Assembly (NCBI GenBank): GCA_964590395.1
Contig: CAZPVT010000030.1
Span: 248,001 to 312,000 of the forward strand
Reading direction: 5' to 3'
Length of the DNA stretch: 64,000 nucleotides
Source: JAOABP01 sp964590395
GTDB lineage: Bacteria; Hydrothermota; Tepidihabitantia; Tepidihabitantales; Tepidihabitantaceae
This document shows positions 25,576 through 34,164 of this stretch, piece after piece. The notes below the pieces were generated by a model. That model did no database searches. It was not told the DNA's origin and saw only the letters and a list, made by a program, of their open reading frames with translations. The stretch's first letter is position 1. Each line of letters starts with the position of its first letter. A program made the position numbers and the translations under genes.

Positions 25576-26006
25576 AAAAAATCACGGTGAAAATTAGATT
25601 GCTAAAACCAGGCGCCCAGCTACCTTATCAAGCAACCGTCGCCTCCAGTGGTTTTGACCTTTATGCAGTGAGTTCCTCAATAATTAAAGCCGGTAGCTTT
25701 GGGGTAGTTGATACCGGTATCGCGATTGAGATGCCTACGGGTATCGAAGCTCAGATTCGTCCCCGTTCCGGACTGGCGTTTCACAAAGGAATCGGAATTT
25801 TAAACAGTCCGGGTACGATCGATCCTGACTATCGAGGAGAAATCAAAGTAATTCTCTTCAACGTTTCTGATACCGACTTTCTGATAAAACCCGGCGACCG
25901 CATCGCTCAGATTGTATTTTCACGGTTTACCCCGGTTAAATTTGAAATAACCGATAATCTCTCTCCAACCCAAAGAGATAAAGGTGGTTTTGGTCACACC
26001 GGTTGA
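25566..26006 (+). CDS. dut: Deoxyuridine 5'-triphosphate nucleotidohydrolase
   Basis: A 146-residue trimeric dUTPase that hydrolyses dUTP to dUMP and PPi, keeping uracil out of DNA and supplying dTMP synthesis. All five motifs are seen: SSGFDLYAV (1), RPRSGLAFHKG (2), NSPGTIDPDYRGEIKVIL (3), KPGDRIAQIVF (4) and the C-terminal RDKGGFGHTG arm (5). Normal length. It overlaps the acyltransferase gene by 10 bp and the following glycosyltransferase ATG lies 3 bp after its stop codon. Confidence 0.97.
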   Translation: MAIKKITVKIRLLKPGAQLPYQATVASSGFDLYAVSSSIIKAGSFGVVDTGIAIEMPTGIEAQIRPRSGLAFHKGIGILNSPGTIDPDYRGEIKVILFNVSDTDFLIKPGDRIAQIVFSRFTPVKFEITDNLSPTQRDKGGFGHTG

Positions 26007-26008
26007 AA

Positions 26009-27124
26009 ATGCGTGTCTGTTTGGTCTCCAGTGCGTACCGTCCTTATATTTCCGGAGTGGGAGAACATGTTCATTATCTCGGCACTGAATTGCAAAAATT
26101 AGGACACGAGGTTACCGTTCTGACTTCTACCTGCCAAACAATGGAAGACTCCGAACTGCTTCCCGCCGTAAGATTAGGGCATGGACTTATCGTTCGTTTT
26201 GGGCAAGGCGAATTTACCATTCCCGTAGGCTTAACCCTCGCTGCTCAAGTAAAACACTTCTTTACTAATAATCACTTTGATATCGTTCATTGCCACGGGA
26301 TTTTTCCTCCTGAACTTGCCTATTGGGCAGCACGCTATTCACCATCACCGGTAATTGTAACCTTTCACATTGTCAACCCGCAATTACCTGATTTCATCTG
26401 CTGGGCATTCCAGAAAATTTTCCCCAATCTGCAACTGAAGTTAAAGGCAAAAATTGCGGTATCCCACGCCACAGAAGGCTGGGCGGAAAAGTTTTTCCCG
26501 GGAACTTATTGGATTATCCCCAATGGCGTTGATTTGAACCGGTTTCACCCTGACGCCAAGCCGGCGTTACCGGTGGGCTTACATCCCCGGTTACTTTTTG
26601 TTGGTAGATTAGAGAAAAGAAAGGGTCTGGAATATCTTATTCGAGCAATGCCCGAAGTCAGGAACAAATTTCCAGATACGACATTAACCGTTGTCGGCCA
26701 CGGCCCGCTACGAGTTTATTTTCATAAACTTGCTAGCCAACTTGGCATTAGCGATGCAATTCAATTTGTCGGACCGGTTCCCAACAACCGATTGGCACCT
26801 TATTACACCTCAGCAACGATCTACATTTCACCCAGTATCGGTCGAGAAGCAATGGGAATAGTACTGATTGAGGCGATGGCCTGCGGTGTCCCGGTGATCG
26901 CTTCTGACATCGTCGGGTATAACGAGGTGATCGAGAACGGCGTAAATGGCATCTTATGCTCACCAGGCGACGTAAAATCACTAAACGAAGCCATTATCCA
27001 TCTTCTGAGTTCGCCAGCATTAAGAAAAAGTCTATCCACCCGGGCAATTATGCGTGCACGAGAGTTTGACTGGCAGGTAGTTACCCAAAAAGTTGTCGAC
27101 GTATACAAAACCGTTATTAACTAA
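26009..27124 (+). CDS. GT4-family glycosyltransferase (PimA/PimB-like)
   Basis: A 371-residue GT-B glycosyltransferase. The N-terminal half starts with MRVCLVSSAYRPYISGVGEH, typical of PimA/PimB-like enzymes. The C-terminal half has the donor site: LLFVGRLEKRKGLEYLI, VVGHGPL and the EX7E motif in GREAMGIVLIEAMACG. The sugar and acceptor are unknown; with the adjacent LpxL-type acyltransferase, mannosylation of a phospholipid is one possibility. The ATG at 26009 is preferred over a TTG two codons upstream that overlaps the dut stop codon. Its stop codon overlaps that of the convergent rsmA by 3-4 nt. Confidence 0.87.
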   Translation: MRVCLVSSAYRPYISGVGEHVHYLGTELQKLGHEVTVLTSTCQTMEDSELLPAVRLGHGLIVRFGQGEFTIPVGLTLAAQVKHFFTNNHFDIVHCHGIFPPELAYWAARYSPSPVIVTFHIVNPQLPDFICWAFQKIFPNLQLKLKAKIAVSHATEGWAEKFFPGTYWIIPNGVDLNRFHPDAKPALPVGLHPRLLFVGRLEKRKGLEYLIRAMPEVRNKFPDTTLTVVGHGPLRVYFHKLASQLGISDAIQFVGPVPNNRLAPYYTSATIYISPSIGREAMGIVLIEAMACGVPVIASDIVGYNEVIENGVNGILCSPGDVKSLNEAIIHLLSSPALRKSLSTRAIMRAREFDWQVVTQKVVDVYKTVIN

Positions 27125-27915
27125 TAATTATCGCCGCTGGAGATTAGTGTTTTCGTCAACTGGGCAAACTGCTCTGCGGTCAAATCTTCCGGTCGAATAT
27201 TTATTGTTAACCCACTATCTATAAAAATCTTACTGATATTTTTCTTACTTAACTTTAAATTTGCGGCAAGGTTATTGAGCAATAATTTACGAGGCTGAGG
27301 CATAAAGGCATTACGAACCAAAGGAAAGAAGATACTAAACGGCAGCAATTCAACAGCCCGCGGCTCAAGAGCGATCGCTGTGGATGTGACTTTCGGCGTA
27401 GGTTTAAAGTAGCGAGCCGGAATGTTAAAAAGTCGCTGGGCCGGGCAGTAATAATTACACAGTACACTTAAAATCCCATAACTTCTTGAACCAGGTCGAG
27501 CCAAAAGCCGCTGAGCAAATTCGCGCTGGACGGTAAGCACCGCTTTAGTCCAATATGGCGTGTGGGCTAATAATTTTTCCAATATCGCTGTCGTAATGTT
27601 AAAAGGCAAATTGCCGATGATCTTTACATTCTGAAAATCGCTCAAGCTAATTTGCAAAAAATCCCGATTTATGATCGTCAGATTCTGCGCGCCAACAAAC
27701 TTATTCCGCAGAAAATTTGCCAGTCGTGGATCAATTTCTATCGCGATGATTTGGCCAGTTTGAGAGACCAATTTTTCCGTCAGCACCCCTTTACCAGAAC
27801 CAATTTCAATAACCGTTTCATCCTTTCTTAGTTCCAATTCGGCAACGAGTCGATCCGCGGTTGCCTGATGGACAAGAAAAGACTGTCCCAGTGACTTAAC
27901 AGCTTTTAATTTCAC
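27121..27915 (-). CDS. rsmA: 16S rRNA (adenine1518-N6/adenine1519-N6)-dimethyltransferase
   Basis: A 264-residue KsgA/RsmA that dimethylates two adenines in the 3' hairpin of 16S rRNA during small-subunit assembly. Signatures: KSLGQSFLVHQATADRLV, SAM-binding VIEIGSGKGVLTEKL, IEIDPRLA, the catalytic NLPFNIT motif and NAFMPQPRKLLLNNL. The start is GTG at 27913-27915 with no clear ribosome site. It is the last gene of metG-tatD-rsmA. That tatD-rsmA order is common, supporting both calls. Confidence 0.95.
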   Translation of the reverse strand: MKLKAVKSLGQSFLVHQATADRLVAELELRKDETVIEIGSGKGVLTEKLVSQTGQIIAIEIDPRLANFLRNKFVGAQNLTIINRDFLQISLSDFQNVKIIGNLPFNITTAILEKLLAHTPYWTKAVLTVQREFAQRLLARPGSRSYGILSVLCNYYCPAQRLFNIPARYFKPTPKVTSTAIALEPRAVELLPFSIFFPLVRNAFMPQPRKLLLNNLAANLKLSKKNISKIFIDSGLTINIRPEDLTAEQFAQLTKTLISSGDNY

Positions 27916-27952
27916 TGGAAAATAGCGCTGGGGTTAAATCGCAAAAGATAGT

Positions 27953-28753
27953 TTAAGCTATCTGTAAACAGCGTCGGCTATTCTCTCTTGTTATTCGGGC
28001 AATCTCTACGGGTGTTAAGCCTAAAATGTCGGCCAAGTATTTGATCGTAAATCTGATCATCGCCGGTTCGTTCTTTTTTCCTGGTTGACGCTCTGGTTCC
28101 GGCACAAGGTATGGAGCATCAGTTTCTACCAAAATGCGATCATGAGGTAACATCCTCACGATCTCTAAGAGTTTTTTTTCGCCGTAGGTCAGGCTCCCGG
28201 AAAATGAGATATAAAGCCCCTTTTCTATCGCCCATTCTGCCAGCCTTCTACCATTGGAGAAACAATGGATGAGACCTCTGAAATATCTATGTTCATCAAG
28301 AATCGCCATAACTTGGGGGGCGGCATCGCGGACATGAATTACCAAAGGCAGATTCATCATCTTGGCAAGCTCAATCTGCGCACGAAAAGTTGTTTCCTGA
28401 TTGGCTTTGGTGGAGAACCCTCGGAAAAAATCCAGTCCGGTCTCCCCGATCGCCTTCACCTGCGGATCTATGCACAACTCCTTTAGTTTCTGAATATCGA
28501 CGCTGCGAAAAGAATCGGCTTCATGTGGATGAATTCCTACCGAACAGTAGATACCGCGAAATCTTCGGCATAACTCAATATTCTCCTGACTGTCTGGAAC
28601 GCTTGTAGCAACCGAAAGCATCTCCTTAACTCCAGATTGATAAGCCCGTTTGATCACGGCGCTTAAATCGGTGGCAAACTGACTATCGAGCAGGTGGCAA
28701 TGGGAATCAAAAATTATCAAACCGTCCGGATTAGCAAGGCTTCTCCTCGGCAT
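27953..28753 (-). CDS. tatD: TatD-family metal-dependent deoxyribonuclease
   Basis: A 266-residue TIM-barrel hydrolase. Metal ligands and family motifs: FDSHCHLLD near the N-terminus, SVGIHPHEA, IGETGLDFF, LVIHVRDAAP, GLIHCFSNG and the C-terminal ILVETDAPYLVP. TatD enzymes are 3'-5' exonucleases linked to DNA repair; some act on other substrates. It starts 2 bp after the metG stop codon. An N-terminal extension of about 12 residues precedes the barrel; an internal start is possible but unsupported. Confidence 0.92.
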   Translation of the reverse strand: MPRRSLANPDGLIIFDSHCHLLDSQFATDLSAVIKRAYQSGVKEMLSVATSVPDSQENIELCRRFRGIYCSVGIHPHEADSFRSVDIQKLKELCIDPQVKAIGETGLDFFRGFSTKANQETTFRAQIELAKMMNLPLVIHVRDAAPQVMAILDEHRYFRGLIHCFSNGRRLAEWAIEKGLYISFSGSLTYGEKKLLEIVRMLPHDRILVETDAPYLVPEPERQPGKKNEPAMIRFTIKYLADILGLTPVEIARITRENSRRCLQIA

Positions 28754-28755
28754 AA

Positions 28756-30762
28756 TTAAGTAACTAATGTTCCCGGTTTTACCGGTTGATCCGTGGTAAT
28801 GATCGCTACCTTGGTACCATCAACCGCTGCCAAAAGCATTCCGTTAGAATCCACACCGCGAATCTTTGCCGGTTGGAGATTGGTGACCACTAAAATCTGT
28901 TTACCCACTAGCTGTTCCGGCTGATAACCTTCACCGATACCCGCAACGATCTGCCGTTTTTCGTTTCCCAAATCGACGAGCATTTTAATCAGTTTTGTGG
29001 TTCCGGCAATTCGCTCTGCACTCATTACCGTGCCAATCCGCAAGTCGATCTTTTTGAAATCATCGATCGTAATCATATGCTCCTCCATTCTTTTATGATC
29101 CTTTTCTCCTTGGCCTTTACCCAAGCGACTCCGTTCTTGAAGGATAATTTCCTCCGGCAGTTTTTCAAACAAAATTTCTGCTTCACTCAGCTCACCGGGT
29201 ACCGCCGGATTTCTGGCATCGCTCCAGTTTCTTTTGCTTAAGTTTAACATCTTGCTGATTTTATTACTGGTAAACGGCAAAAATGGATAGGTAATTATCG
29301 CCAGTGCCGAGACCAGTTTCGCACACACCGTCATCGTCTGATTACACGCGTCTCGATTTTCTCGATAAGTTCGCCATGGCGCACGATAATCAAAATATCT
29401 GTTTCCGAGTGCTGCCAGATTCATCATTTCCCGTGCCGCATCTTTAATCTGAAATAACTCAATCACCTGGCCAATTCTGTCCACTGTCTCGGTAATTGTT
29501 ACGAGCACCCGCTGTCCTTCACTATCATGCGGCAGCGTATTGGGAACTCTGCCCCCGTAATACTTTTTAATAAAAACCACCACACGGTTAACGAAGTTAC
29601 CCAAAACATCAGCCAATTCATTATTGTTCCGGCTGTAATAGTCGACCCAAGTAAAATCAATATCGCGGTTTTCCGGCAGATTAACCGCCAAGGCATAGCG
29701 CAGTGGGTCCGGAGGCAATCTACTTAGATAATCGGGGAGCCAGATCGCCCAGTTACGAGAAGTGGAGAGTTTGGCGCCCTCCAGATTAAGAAACTCGTTA
29801 GCAGGAATTTCCCCGGGAAGAATAAAATCGCCGTGTGCCATAAGCATCGCTGGCCAGACGATAGCATGAAACACGATGTTATCTTTACCAATGAAATGAA
29901 CCAATTTTGTTCGTTGATCAAGCCAGTAATCCTGCCATTTATCCGGTTGACCAACTTTTTCTGCCCATTCCTTAGTGGATGAGATATAACCGATAGGTGC
30001 GTCAAACCAAACATACATCACTTTTCCATTCGCCTCGGATAGCGGTACCGGTACTCCCCAGTTGAGATCCCGAGTAATCGGACGATCTTGGAGTCCGCGC
30101 CGAAACCAACCATCGCAGAACCGCCGGACATTAGTCTTCCAGTGAGATTTGGTATTAAGCCAGTCCTTCAGCCTTGCTTCCAGTCGCGAAAGGGCAAAAA
30201 ACCAATGGGTAGTTTCCTTTATCTGCGGTTCTGCCCCGCAGGTCTTGCATCTTGGCTGAATCAACTCAAACGGTTCCAACCATTTCCCGCAAATCTCACA
30301 CTGGTCTCCGCGGGCACCGCTCGCTCCGCAACTTGGACACACCCCCTCAATATAACGATCTGCAAGAAACAGTTGGCAATTAGAACAGTAAAGTTGGCTG
30401 GTGGCCTTCGGATAGATGTAACCCTGCTGGTAAACCTTCAGAAAAAAATCCTGCGCAGTTGAATAATGTATCGGCAGTGAGGTTCGAGAATAATTGTCAA
30501 ACTCAATCCCCAACCCTGCAAAGGAACGCTGGATCGAAGGGTGGTAACGGTCAACTAGTTGCTTAGGAGTTATTCCTGCCTGTTGTGCTGCGATAGTGAT
30601 CGGCACACCGTGTTCATCTGACCCGCAGATGAATAAAATATCCGTTCCCTTTAGCCGGTGATATTTGACATAGATATCCGCAGGCAGATAGGCACCTGCC
30701 AGATGACCAAAATGGATTTCACCATTGGCATAAGGCAGGGCACTGGTTACCAGAATTTTCAT
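28756..30762 (-). CDS. metG: Methionyl-tRNA synthetase with C-terminal tRNA-binding domain
   Basis: A 668-residue class I synthetase. The HIGH equivalent is HFGH in YANGEIHFGHLAGAYLP. A zinc domain with several CxxC pairs follows (YCSNC, CPSCG, CEICG, CKTCG), the two-knuckle MetG1 type. The KMSKS equivalent is KLSTS. The anticodon-binding helices precede a C-terminal EMAP/Trbp111-like OB fold (about 560-668: IDDFKKIDLRIGTVMSAERI, IVAGIGEGY, NLQPAKIRGVDSNGMLLAA) that aids tRNA binding and dimerisation. ATG at 30762 lies 2 nt after the predicted transcription start, so it is almost leaderless. It leads metG-tatD-rsmA. Confidence 0.97.
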   Translation of the reverse strand: MKILVTSALPYANGEIHFGHLAGAYLPADIYVKYHRLKGTDILFICGSDEHGVPITIAAQQAGITPKQLVDRYHPSIQRSFAGLGIEFDNYSRTSLPIHYSTAQDFFLKVYQQGYIYPKATSQLYCSNCQLFLADRYIEGVCPSCGASGARGDQCEICGKWLEPFELIQPRCKTCGAEPQIKETTHWFFALSRLEARLKDWLNTKSHWKTNVRRFCDGWFRRGLQDRPITRDLNWGVPVPLSEANGKVMYVWFDAPIGYISSTKEWAEKVGQPDKWQDYWLDQRTKLVHFIGKDNIVFHAIVWPAMLMAHGDFILPGEIPANEFLNLEGAKLSTSRNWAIWLPDYLSRLPPDPLRYALAVNLPENRDIDFTWVDYYSRNNNELADVLGNFVNRVVVFIKKYYGGRVPNTLPHDSEGQRVLVTITETVDRIGQVIELFQIKDAAREMMNLAALGNRYFDYRAPWRTYRENRDACNQTMTVCAKLVSALAIITYPFLPFTSNKISKMLNLSKRNWSDARNPAVPGELSEAEILFEKLPEEIILQERSRLGKGQGEKDHKRMEEHMITIDDFKKIDLRIGTVMSAERIAGTTKLIKMLVDLGNEKRQIVAGIGEGYQPEQLVGKQILVVTNLQPAKIRGVDSNGMLLAAVDGTKVAIITTDQPVKPGTLVT

Positions 30763-30770
30763 TTTCCATT

Positions 30771-30798
30771 AGCATAGCATTTGGACAAATAAAGTCAA
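30771..30798 (-). promoter_or_regulatory. Near-leaderless promoter of metG-tatD-rsmA
   Basis: Minus strand: TTGACT (30793-30798), 16 bp, TATGCT (30771-30776); predicted start 30764, two bases before the metG ATG. It lies in the 74-bp gap after the T9SS repeat protein gene. Confidence 0.6.
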
Positions 30799-30836
30799 GA
30801 GCGATGGTTTGATAAACCTTAGGTAAACCGGCTTTC

Positions 30837-33593
30837 TTATTTCACAATCGCCACCCTTCTTACCATACTTTTATCGCCCGCGGTAAAACGCAGGAAATAA
30901 ACACCTGCTTGTAGATTCTGGGCTTCGAACCTGACCTGATGGACACCAGCCGGATAGTTACCCGCGGTAATTACTCTGGTCACCCGCCCGGAAATATCCA
31001 CCAGTTCGATTCTAACCGGTTCTTCCCGGTTCAAATTAAATTCCACTGTTCCGGTGTTTTTTATTACCGTCGAAGAGATTTTAAGCCCAGTAGCCCTTCT
31101 TTGTGGGCTGGCGGTTTCAGTAATTCCGACCTCTGGATAGAAAGCACCAAGAATTTTGGTTGTCTGATAGGACTCAACATAACCAGTGAAAGTCAAAAGG
31201 AAATAATTGAATGAATGAGTGGTTATGCTGGGTACGTAACGGTCTGTGGATTGGTTAATCAGTTCCATACCCTCTCGATCGAGCACATCGCCAGTAGGCG
31301 TTACCCGCGCACCGTATATGTCGTAATCGCCGTTCCGAGAGTCAGTCCAGACAACCAGATATTTAGAACCATCAAATGTCAGTGCAGGCCCGAACTGATC
31401 ACCATCAGCGATAGAAACAGAAATTCCCTGCGTGTCAACAACCACACCATTATTGTTAACCCGGGCGCCGTAAATGTCATAATACCAGTCACCATCCCGG
31501 TCATCAGCCCAGACAACCAGATAACCGGTTGGACAATAGCCAACTGCTGGGTTATTCTGATCGAACTCTGCTGTGGATATTGGAATACCGTTCGGATCAA
31601 GCACCTCACCATTCGGCGTTACCCGGGCACCATATATATTCCAGTCACCATCCCGGTCATCAGCCCAGACAACCAGATAGGTTGTGCCCTTAACAACCGC
31701 TGGATTAGTCTGCCATCCTTCGTAGGAGCAAATACTGAGATGATCCAGCACATTGCCCTCTGGCGTTACCCGGGCACCATAAATATCAAATTTCTCATTT
31801 TCCCAGTCCACAAAATTCCAAACGACAAGATAATTTCTGCCGTCGTAGGCAATTGCGGGTGAAACCTCATCCATCTCAGAACTTGTTATCTGAATACCAT
31901 CCGGATCCAGCACCACGCCCGATGGTGTTACCCGCGCGCCATAAATATCGTCCTGCCAGTTGCGATAATCCCCCCAGACAACAAGGTAGTTTGTACCGTC
32001 AAATGCAACCGCCGGGCTATATTGCTCACCCGGTGTGGTAGCAATCGGAATACCCGCTGGATCAAGCACAACTCCATTCGGTGTTACCCGCACGCCATAG
32101 ATATCACCTTCGTCATTACGGTAATCCTCCCAGACAACCAGAAAGTTTGCTCCGTCGAAAGCCGCTTTTGAAGCATACTGGGTCGCACTGGTATAGCCGT
32201 AATCCAGAAGTATCCCATCAGGATCCAGTACCGTGCCCGAGGGTGTTACCCTGGCGCCATATATATCGGTATTTTCATCCCGATAATCGGACCAGACCGT
32301 AAAATACCTTGCCCCATCAAAAACAATTGCAGGTAGATACTGGTCAAACTCTGCGGTCGAGATCGGTATTCCCGATGTATCAAGAACCACTCCAGATGGT
32401 GTAACTCGTGCTCCATAAATATCCAGTTCCCAGCCGGAACGGACATCGGTCCAGACAACAAAGTAGTTTGTGCCGTCAAATGACAGTGCTGGCAGGACAC
32501 TCGGATATTGCGCGATTTGAATTCCCTGGGTGTCAAGAACTACACCAGATGGTGTTACCCGGGCACCGTAGATGCGATAATCATCCAGCGCGTTCCGGTC
32601 GTCAAACCACACCACCAGATAATCCGTACCGCCAAACTGGACCTGGGGGTACATCTGATTATTGCTGGCGTTAGAAACCACAAACCCGTTTGGATCAATA
32701 ACTGTGCCGTTCCGACTGACGCGTGCGCCATAGATATCATAATACTCATCACCATCCCGATCATCATGCCAGGCCAAAAGATAGTTTGTGCGGTCAAAAC
32801 CAATACTGTGTAAGATGGTTTGATTGTAAGGCTCGGTACAAATCGCGATCCCATCCGGATCAAGCACCTCCCCATCTGACGTTACCCGGGCAGCATAGAT
32901 ATCAGATTCATAACCACCCGACCGGTAATCATTCCACGCAACAAGATAATTGGTACCGTCAAAAATAACTGCAGGTGCAAGCTGGAAATCAATCGCAGTT
33001 GATATTGGAAATCCTTCCGGGTCAAGTACCACACCATTCGGAGTTACCCGTGCGCCAAATATATCCAAATCACCAGAACGAAAGTCCGACCAGACCACCA
33101 TGTAATTACTTCCGTCAAAAGCCACCGCCGGATATATCTGGCCATACCAATCAGGACAGAGCAAAATTCCAAAAGTATCAAGCAGGGTTCCGCCGGGTGA
33201 TATCCTTGCACCCACAATCTGGTAGCGGTTTAAATCCTGCCAGACGACAAAATAGTTTCTACCATCAAAAGCAACGCTGGCAAAATCCTGATCCCCGGGT
33301 GCAGAACCCAAAACCTGCGTCGTATCAAAAAGAAATTCCGGTAATTGAAAAGAACCGGTAGTAGCTGGCTGATGCTTAGCCTGATTCAGCCGGCGGAAAA
33401 GAGCCTCCTGTCGGGAAAGGTCTAACCGGGAAAATGGGAAACGGGTGAACAACTCTTTTTGCCCGGTTTTCCGCTGACTGAACCGGTGTCGGAGATTCTT
33501 TTTTGACCAGGGTGAAGAATTGGCGATTTGCCCGGTTTCGGCATTCAGACAATAACTGAGCAGAAACATCACCAGCAAAAACGGTTTCTTCAT
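30837..33593 (-). CDS. Secreted repeat protein with T9SS type A sorting domain
   Basis: A 918-residue exported protein. A signal peptide (MKKPFLLVMFLLSYCLNAE) is followed by a Gln/Arg-rich region and, from about residue 90 to 830, some 13 degenerate repeats of about 53 residues around FDGTNYLVVWxDYRxGDxDIYGARVTPxGVVLDPxGI, probably forming a beta-propeller-like or repeated beta structure. Residues about 840-918 are a T9SS type A sorting domain (VRIELVDISGRVTRVI, GVYFLRF, ending MVRRVAIVK), which directs export and cell-surface attachment in Bacteroidota-type secretion. A TTGACA-16-TATCCT promoter and AGGAGG site precede ATG. The ligand or function of the repeats is unknown. The PorX-like regulator upstream is a plausible controller. 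Confidence 0.85.
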   Translation of the reverse strand: MKKPFLLVMFLLSYCLNAETGQIANSSPWSKKNLRHRFSQRKTGQKELFTRFPFSRLDLSRQEALFRRLNQAKHQPATTGSFQLPEFLFDTTQVLGSAPGDQDFASVAFDGRNYFVVWQDLNRYQIVGARISPGGTLLDTFGILLCPDWYGQIYPAVAFDGSNYMVVWSDFRSGDLDIFGARVTPNGVVLDPEGFPISTAIDFQLAPAVIFDGTNYLVAWNDYRSGGYESDIYAARVTSDGEVLDPDGIAICTEPYNQTILHSIGFDRTNYLLAWHDDRDGDEYYDIYGARVSRNGTVIDPNGFVVSNASNNQMYPQVQFGGTDYLVVWFDDRNALDDYRIYGARVTPSGVVLDTQGIQIAQYPSVLPALSFDGTNYFVVWTDVRSGWELDIYGARVTPSGVVLDTSGIPISTAEFDQYLPAIVFDGARYFTVWSDYRDENTDIYGARVTPSGTVLDPDGILLDYGYTSATQYASKAAFDGANFLVVWEDYRNDEGDIYGVRVTPNGVVLDPAGIPIATTPGEQYSPAVAFDGTNYLVVWGDYRNWQDDIYGARVTPSGVVLDPDGIQITSSEMDEVSPAIAYDGRNYLVVWNFVDWENEKFDIYGARVTPEGNVLDHLSICSYEGWQTNPAVVKGTTYLVVWADDRDGDWNIYGARVTPNGEVLDPNGIPISTAEFDQNNPAVGYCPTGYLVVWADDRDGDWYYDIYGARVNNNGVVVDTQGISVSIADGDQFGPALTFDGSKYLVVWTDSRNGDYDIYGARVTPTGDVLDREGMELINQSTDRYVPSITTHSFNYFLLTFTGYVESYQTTKILGAFYPEVGITETASPQRRATGLKISSTVIKNTGTVEFNLNREEPVRIELVDISGRVTRVITAGNYPAGVHQVRFEAQNLQAGVYFLRFTAGDKSMVRRVAIVK

Positions 33594-33611
33594 AATTACC
33601 TCCTGGATAAA

Positions 33612-33639
33612 AGGATACCCATCATTTCAAACTTGTCAA
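33612..33639 (-). promoter_or_regulatory. Promoter of the T9SS repeat protein gene
   Basis: Minus strand: TTGACA (33634-33639), 16 bp, TATCCT (33612-33617). The predicted start near 33605 leaves a 12-nt leader that contains the AGGAGG ribosome site. Confidence 0.65.
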
Positions 33640-33727
33640 ATTAATTATCAACCCATCTCTTAATCTGAGTGGTTATGCTACATAAAACCATTGCGGTTAG
33701 CACTATTCAAATTATCGCTATAATCCA

Positions 33728-33871
33728 TCACCGGTTCGGTGCGACAGCCGAAATCTCAAGAATAGACCAAACCATAGCCATTACCGCACATCCAAATCCG
33801 AGAAAAAGCAGCGCCCGAAACATCACCTCTAACCTGCCCGAGACCCGATCGGCAAGGATTTTGTAAGCCAT
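33728..33871 (-). CDS. Possible 47-residue membrane peptide or gene remnant
   Basis: An ATG at 33869-33871 opens a 47-codon frame whose middle is a plausible membrane helix (ALLFLGFGCAVMAMVWSIL), preceded by a charged segment (MAYKILADRVSGRLEVMFR). The frame is open for 16 codons upstream with a protein-like but start-less sequence, so it might be the end of a decayed gene. No ribosome site or clear promoter is seen. Codon use looks coding-like. Low confidence. Confidence 0.3.
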   Translation of the reverse strand: MAYKILADRVSGRLEVMFRALLFLGFGCAVMAMVWSILEISAVAPNR

Positions 33872-34081
33872 TGTGGATACCGTAGTGGGGACGGGGTCTA
33901 AAATTCGCCCAAAATCAAACTAACCACCTGTTTTTCAAGAAGATAAACCAAAAACCGCCGCAGTAAAAATTTAACCTAAAGGTTAAAAAATAATCTATTA
34001 GTAGCGGTGTCTTGGAGATTAGAGGCTGGATTAGTTTCTTTGGGTAAACCGTGGAATTATCACCCCGAGATTTGGGAAAAA
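33872..34081. other. Intergenic stretch with an 18-bp interrupted palindrome
   Basis: No gene seen here. The gap between the T9SS protein gene and the CoA-transferase gene (33594-34164) holds the possible 47-residue peptide, two divergent promoters and, at 33970-33987, a 7-bp inverted repeat TTTAACC/GGTTAAA around TAAA, flanked by A- or T-runs on both sides. It could be an operator or a weak two-way terminator. Confidence 0.4.
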
Positions 34082-34109
34082 TTGACAATGGCAATTTATT
34101 TTTTAATAT
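34082..34109 (+). promoter_or_regulatory. Promoter of the CoA-transferase/acyl-CoA dehydrogenase operon
   Basis: TTGACA (34082-34087), 16 bp, TAATAT (34104-34109), predicted start 34116. The leader of about 49 nt includes the GGAGG site before ATG 34165. Confidence 0.65.
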
Positions 34110-34164
34110 GAAACTTGTGTTATCGAACGACCACTGGGTCAAATAGCTATGAATGGAGGAAATT

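Noticed and set aside
27113..27130. Overlapping stop codons of the convergent GT4 and rsmA genes as a sign of error
   Set aside because: Both genes have complete, well-conserved C-termini; a 3-4 nt convergent overlap is common in compact genomes.
30800..30836. GGTTT-GAT-AAACC hairpin after the T9SS protein gene as a terminator
   Set aside because: Only a 5-bp stem with no T-run following it in the direction of transcription.
31215..31862. 215-codon plus-strand frame opposite the T9SS repeat protein
   Set aside because: Its apparent repeats mirror the sense-strand repeats; it has no ribosome site or promoter. The other plus-strand frames between 31.8 and 33.4 kb are rejected for the same reason.
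31300..33260. Regularly spaced similar segments as a possible CRISPR array
   Set aside because: Period about 160 bp, coding throughout, and varied between copies: protein repeats.
33915..34142. 75-codon minus-strand frame in the gap before the CoA-transferase gene
   Set aside because: Low-complexity AT-rich translation, no ribosome site, and it would cover the -35/-10 of the CoA-transferase promoter.
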